64,000 nucleotides of DNA from positions 372,001 to 436,000 of the forward strand of contig NZ_WTVG02000039.1 in assembly GCF_012910705.2 (NCBI RefSeq), read 5' to 3'. The notes beneath the pieces are model-generated. The model did no database searches and was not told the DNA's origin. It saw only the letters and a list, made by a program, of their open reading frames with translations. Each line of letters opens with the position of its first letter. Positions within the stretch are counted from its first letter, which is position 1. Positions 61,368 to 64,000 of the stretch are shown piece after piece. Origin of the DNA: Aromatoleum anaerobium. Lineage in GTDB: Bacteria > Pseudomonadota > Gammaproteobacteria > Burkholderiales > Rhodocyclaceae. The position numbers and the translations under genes are program-made.

Positions 61368-62216
61368 ATGAACGAGCCCTATTCCCTCCGATCCGAACCC
61401 GCGAAGATCGACGGCGACACGCCCACGATGCGGCTCTTCGCTCTCCTCGAAGTAATTGCGGAAAAGGATCAATACTTTTCGCTGCAGAGCTTGGTCGAAG
61501 AAACCGGTCTGCCGAAACCGACGCTGCATCGCATGCTGCAGCAACTGGAAAGCGCCGGCATACTCCAGCGCGATGGCGATGGCCGCCAGTACAGCACTGG
61601 CGTGCGGCTGCGTCGGCTGGCTGAAAACTTGTTGCTCAACAACACCATGCATGGCGCTCGCCATGTCGTACTGCGTCAGCTTGTCGAAGAAGTCGGCGAG
61701 AGCGGCAACATCACCGCATTCAACGGCAGCGAAGTGGTGTACCTCGACCGTGTCGAAACCGCGGCACCGCTGCGCTTCTATCTGCATCCCGGATCAAAGG
61801 TGCCGGCACACTGCTCCGCCACCGGCAAACTGTTCCTCGCGCAGATGACCCCGGCGCAGCGCCGCCGGCTGCTCGCCCATCTGCCGCTGGAACGCTTCAC
61901 CGCGAACACGATCACCGATTTCGAGGCGCTTGAACGCGAAATCGAGACCGTCAAGCGCAACGGCTACGCGCTCGACAACGAGGAATTCCTGCCCGGACTG
62001 CTGTGCGTCGCGGTCTTGGTTCCGGTCAAGCACGGACACTCGAACATAGGCATCGCAATTCAGGCGCCGATCATGCGACTGACGGCGGACAAGGCACTCC
62101 ACTTCCTGCCCGCGTTGCAGCGCGCCGCCCAAGCGCTGGCGAATGTCGAAACGGAAGCCGCTGCCACCGCCAGCCAGGGGGAACCGAACGATGCGCCGCG
62201 CCAAGCACGGCGCTGA
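61368..62216 (+). CDS. IclR-family transcriptional regulator
   Basis: A 282-residue regulator. The N-terminal winged helix reads MRLFALLEVIAEKDQYFSLQ, LVEETGLPKPTLHRMLQQLE. The effector domain has NGSEVVYLDRVETAAPLRFY, VPAHCSATGKLFLAQM and NGYALDNEEFLPGLLCVAV. AGGAG at 61357-61361 fits ATG 61368 best; GTG 61365 is also possible. It is divergent from xsc copy 2, with two copies of the sulfonate box between. The same box lies before tauX and xsc copy 1, making it the best candidate for a common regulator. It is related to but distinct from the IclR protein at 54926. Confidence 0.87.
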   Translation: MNEPYSLRSEPAKIDGDTPTMRLFALLEVIAEKDQYFSLQSLVEETGLPKPTLHRMLQQLESAGILQRDGDGRQYSTGVRLRRLAENLLLNNTMHGARHVVLRQLVEEVGESGNITAFNGSEVVYLDRVETAAPLRFYLHPGSKVPAHCSATGKLFLAQMTPAQRRRLLAHLPLERFTANTITDFEALEREIETVKRNGYALDNEEFLPGLLCVAVLVPVKHGHSNIGIAIQAPIMRLTADKALHFLPALQRAAQALANVETEAAATASQGEPNDAPRQARR

Positions 62217-62224
62217 CCTTGAAC

Positions 62225-62557
62225 TTACGCCGCCATCGCGGCCAGTTCGCTCGCTGCTTCCTCACGGGTATAGAAGCGCCCGTCCAGCACAAAGCCGGAT
62301 ACGACGCTTTCCTTGACGCGCGCTACGCGCCCGTTGGCATGACGGTGTAACACAACGCCATCGGGCAGACCGTCGAGAAGATGAAATGGCGCAGGCCGGC
62401 CATCGGCAAAGCGCGAGGGGTAAATTGCGCGCGTCGCGACGTCCATGAAGGCTGGCCGGAAACCGATGGAGCAGTTTTCCTCGCTGCGTCCGCCGGTGTC
62501 GCGGAATTCGTGGTTCTCGCAGCGCAGCCGCTGCGGGCTCAACACCTCGCCCCTCAT
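62225..62557 (-). CDS. hypothetical protein
   Basis: A 110-residue protein starting at ATG 62557, whose ATGA overlaps the stop of the upstream small gene. The C-terminal half (ATRAIYPSRFADGRPAPFHL, then LPDGVVLHRHANGRVARVKE and FVLDGRFYTREEAASELAAM) looks like a compact folded domain. No family recognised. Coupling to the zinc-ribbon-like gene suggests joint function. Confidence 0.6.
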   Translation of the reverse strand: MRGEVLSPQRLRCENHEFRDTGGRSEENCSIGFRPAFMDVATRAIYPSRFADGRPAPFHLLDGLPDGVVLHRHANGRVARVKESVVSGFVLDGRFYTREEAASELAAMAA

Positions 62558-62844
62558 TGCAGCCCCCATCCCCACCACCATTGCCCGCTTGCCGTCGTTT
62601 GCGGCCGGTCGTCGGGCTGCGTTGCGGGCCCTTGCGTATCGGCATGCACCCCGTTCGCCACGTCCTGTTCGACCCCGCGCAGATTCGCCGCGAGCGTGTT
62701 GCAGCGCGCACAGCACATTCGCCCGGAGGTCGTCATGGTCCAGACGTGCTCCCCGCACACGCCACAGGCCCACAGCTCGCGCTGTGCGTCGGCTGGCCGC
62801 GAATGTTCCTTCCGATACTCGTCCAATCGAATGACCCTGTTCAT
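62554..62844 (-). CDS. hypothetical zinc-ribbon-like protein
   Basis: A 96-residue protein with CGVCGEHVWTMTTSGRMCCA followed by RCNTLAANL. The CxxC...CxxC spacing is that of a zinc ribbon. GGAGG precedes ATG 62844, and the C-terminus ends in a tryptophan-rich stretch (GQWWWGWGLQ). Its role is unknown; it may be a small nucleic-acid or protein-binding factor. Confidence 0.6.
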   Translation of the reverse strand: MNRVIRLDEYRKEHSRPADAQRELWACGVCGEHVWTMTTSGRMCCARCNTLAANLRGVEQDVANGVHADTQGPATQPDDRPQTTASGQWWWGWGLQ

Positions 62845-63108
62845 CGCCGCCTCCGCTACGGTTACGCCGAAATTCACCTGACGCTACCGATTCTGTCCGC
62901 GCGCGAAGCGAGCCGCATCGTCTCTTTCGAATAGTCCGTGTGGATGAAGGGCGCCCGAAATTGAAGGGTCAAACAGAATGAGTTTGTGCGTCGGCAAAGG
63001 GAAGGCGACGGCTGAGCAGCGACGCGTGCGGTTTCGCAACGATACACGGACCGCGCGACGTCCTGTGGGCAAACGGGGAACAGCGGAAGCACCAGCGGCC
63101 AGCGGTCC

Positions 63109-64000
63109 TCAAAGCCGCCAGCGCGAATGGGTCTCCCAGTCGCTGAATTCGCCGGCCTGAATCGGCATGCCGATGAAATAGCCCTGGGCGGTGTCGCAGC
63201 CCAGCGTCGCCAGGCGTTCCCAGATCGCCTCGTTCTCGACGCCCTCGGCGACCACGCGAAGGTCCAGGTTGTGCCCCAGTTCGATCGTCGAGCGCACGAT
63301 GATCGCCGAGTCATCGCTGGCCACCATGCTCATGACAAACGACTGGTCGATCTTGATCGCATCGACCGGCAGCTTCTGCAGGTAGCTCAGACTGGAATAG
63401 CCGGTGCCGTAGTCGTCGATGAACAGTTCGACATCCATCTGCTTGAGCCGCGAGAGCGTCTCCAGCGCTCCGGCCGGATCGTCCATCAGCGCGCTCTCGG
63501 TAAGCTCAAACTGGATCAGCTCCGGCCGGTTGCCCCAGGTGGCGAACAGCCCGCGGATGCGGTCGAGCAGACTCGGGTCGTGCAGATCCTGCGCCGACAG
63601 GTTGATCGACAGCGGCCGATCCAGCCCGGACTCCTGCCACGCGTAAGCCTGGCAGAACCCGGCTTCAAGCACCCAATGGGTCAGCGGCGTGATCAGGCCT
63701 GCACGCTCGGCCAGCTTGATGAACTCCCCCGGCGACACCAGACCCGCCTGCGGATGCTGCCAGCGCACCAGCGCTTCGGCTCCGCAGACGCGCCCCGAGG
63801 CCATATCGACTTTGGGCTGGCAGTACAGCCGCAGCTCATCGTTTGTGATCGCGCGACGCAGTTCGCCCATCAGCGTAAGGCGGCGCGTGCAGTCCTCGTC
63901 CAGACTTCCGGCATAGAGCGCGTAACCCATGGCGGTCCGCCTCGCCTGGTAGGCGGCCATGCTCGCGCGGCGGATCAGCGCGTCGGGGTCGGAACCGTGG
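63109..64000 (-). CDS. GGDEF-EAL domain protein, C-terminal part (truncated by window end)
   Basis: The visible 3' part encodes the tail of a GGDEF domain (DALIRRASMAAYQARRTAMG in the usual place) and a complete EAL domain: LRLYCQPKVDMASGRVCGAE, GAEALVRWQHP (EAL as EAL), LSINLSAQDLHD, FELTESALMDD, IDDYGTGYSSLSYLQKLPVD, IKIDQSFV and VVAEGVEN. The active-site glutamates and the DDYGTGYSS loop are intact, so cyclic-di-GMP phosphodiesterase activity is likely. The N-terminal sensor and GGDEF site lie outside the window. Confidence 0.9.
   Translation of the reverse strand, partial: HGSDPDALIRRASMAAYQARRTAMGYALYAGSLDEDCTRRLTLMGELRRAITNDELRLYCQPKVDMASGRVCGAEALVRWQHPQAGLVSPGEFIKLAERAGLITPLTHWVLEAGFCQAYAWQESGLDRPLSINLSAQDLHDPSLLDRIRGLFATWGNRPELIQFELTESALMDDPAGALETLSRLKQMDVELFIDDYGTGYSSLSYLQKLPVDAIKIDQSFVMSMVASDDSAIIVRSTIELGHNLDLRVVAEGVENEAIWERLATLGCDTAQGYFIGMPIQAGEFSDWETHSRWRL

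Noticed and set aside
1-64000. CRISPR arrays, tRNA and rRNA genes
   Set aside because: No regularly spaced short repeats and no recognisable tRNA or rRNA sequences were found on either strand by eye.

Overview
The window is GC-rich DNA that looks like a betaproteobacterium of the Rhodocyclales (Aromatoleum/Azoarcus/Thauera type). The clue is a full-length bamA-type gene of anaerobic benzoyl-CoA degradation beside ETF/ETF-QO, TRAP transporters, a NosR/NirI-like protein and several organosulfonate genes. The assignment is inferred from gene content; no rRNA gene is present.

Layout. (1) 0.4-4.6 kb: a histidine kinase, a LuxR-type response regulator and a NosR/NirI-like membrane Fe-S protein, all overlapping. 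(2) 4.6-12 kb: a nested mobile island. An ISAs1-family transposase gene is cut by an IS66 end and by a 1.89-kb serine-recombinase element (5001-6887). A remnant of a tyrosine recombinase follows. Then comes a complete three-integrase RIT element with perfect 30-bp inverted repeats, sitting in an IS66 tnpC remnant. (3) 12-13.4 kb: bamA. (4) 13.5-38.6 kb: a catabolic cluster with ETF-QO, EtfBA, three SDRs, a KshA-like Rieske oxygenase and KshB-like reductase, an HsaA-like flavin monooxygenase/acyl-CoA dehydrogenase-fold enzyme, an MBL hydrolase, a CoA ligase, and the envelope set YCF48-like/RND/DUF1329/DUF1302. A LuxR-type regulator and two paralogous Cache-domain proteins belong to the same region. 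Seven promoter regions here share a dyad box, GTCY-N4-RGAC within a longer TTAGTC...GGACGATG pattern, suggesting one regulon. Two SDRs resemble Comamonas testosteroni steroid dehydrogenases, so the substrate may be a steroid or other alicyclic hydrophobic compound, but no ring-cleavage genes are visible.

(5) 38.7-50.9 kb: a taurine module: TRAP transporter, taurine dehydrogenase TauXY, ThiG/ThiS, a YeiH/TauZ-type putative exporter and Xsc. A divergent CobS/CobT-like AAA+/VWA pair follows. (6) 51.8-62.2 kb: an isethionate module (MHS transporter, GMC dehydrogenase and IclR regulator), then a TauE-type exporter, Pta, an amino-acid permease, a second Xsc and a second IclR regulator. In both modules the logic is oxidation of the C2 sulfonate to sulfoacetaldehyde, cleavage by Xsc to acetyl phosphate plus sulfite, conversion by Pta to acetyl-CoA, and export of the sulfur anion. 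The two xsc copies appear identical over 1,842 bp, ending sharply at the stop codon and just upstream of the ribosome binding site, while their promoters keep only a related 27-bp box. (7) 62.2-64 kb: two small coupled hypothetical genes and the C-terminal part of a GGDEF-EAL protein running off the window.

Most interesting signals: the catabolic-cluster box, the sulfonate box, the confined xsc duplication, the delimited serine-recombinase element without its own stop codon, and the asymmetric right end of the RIT element.
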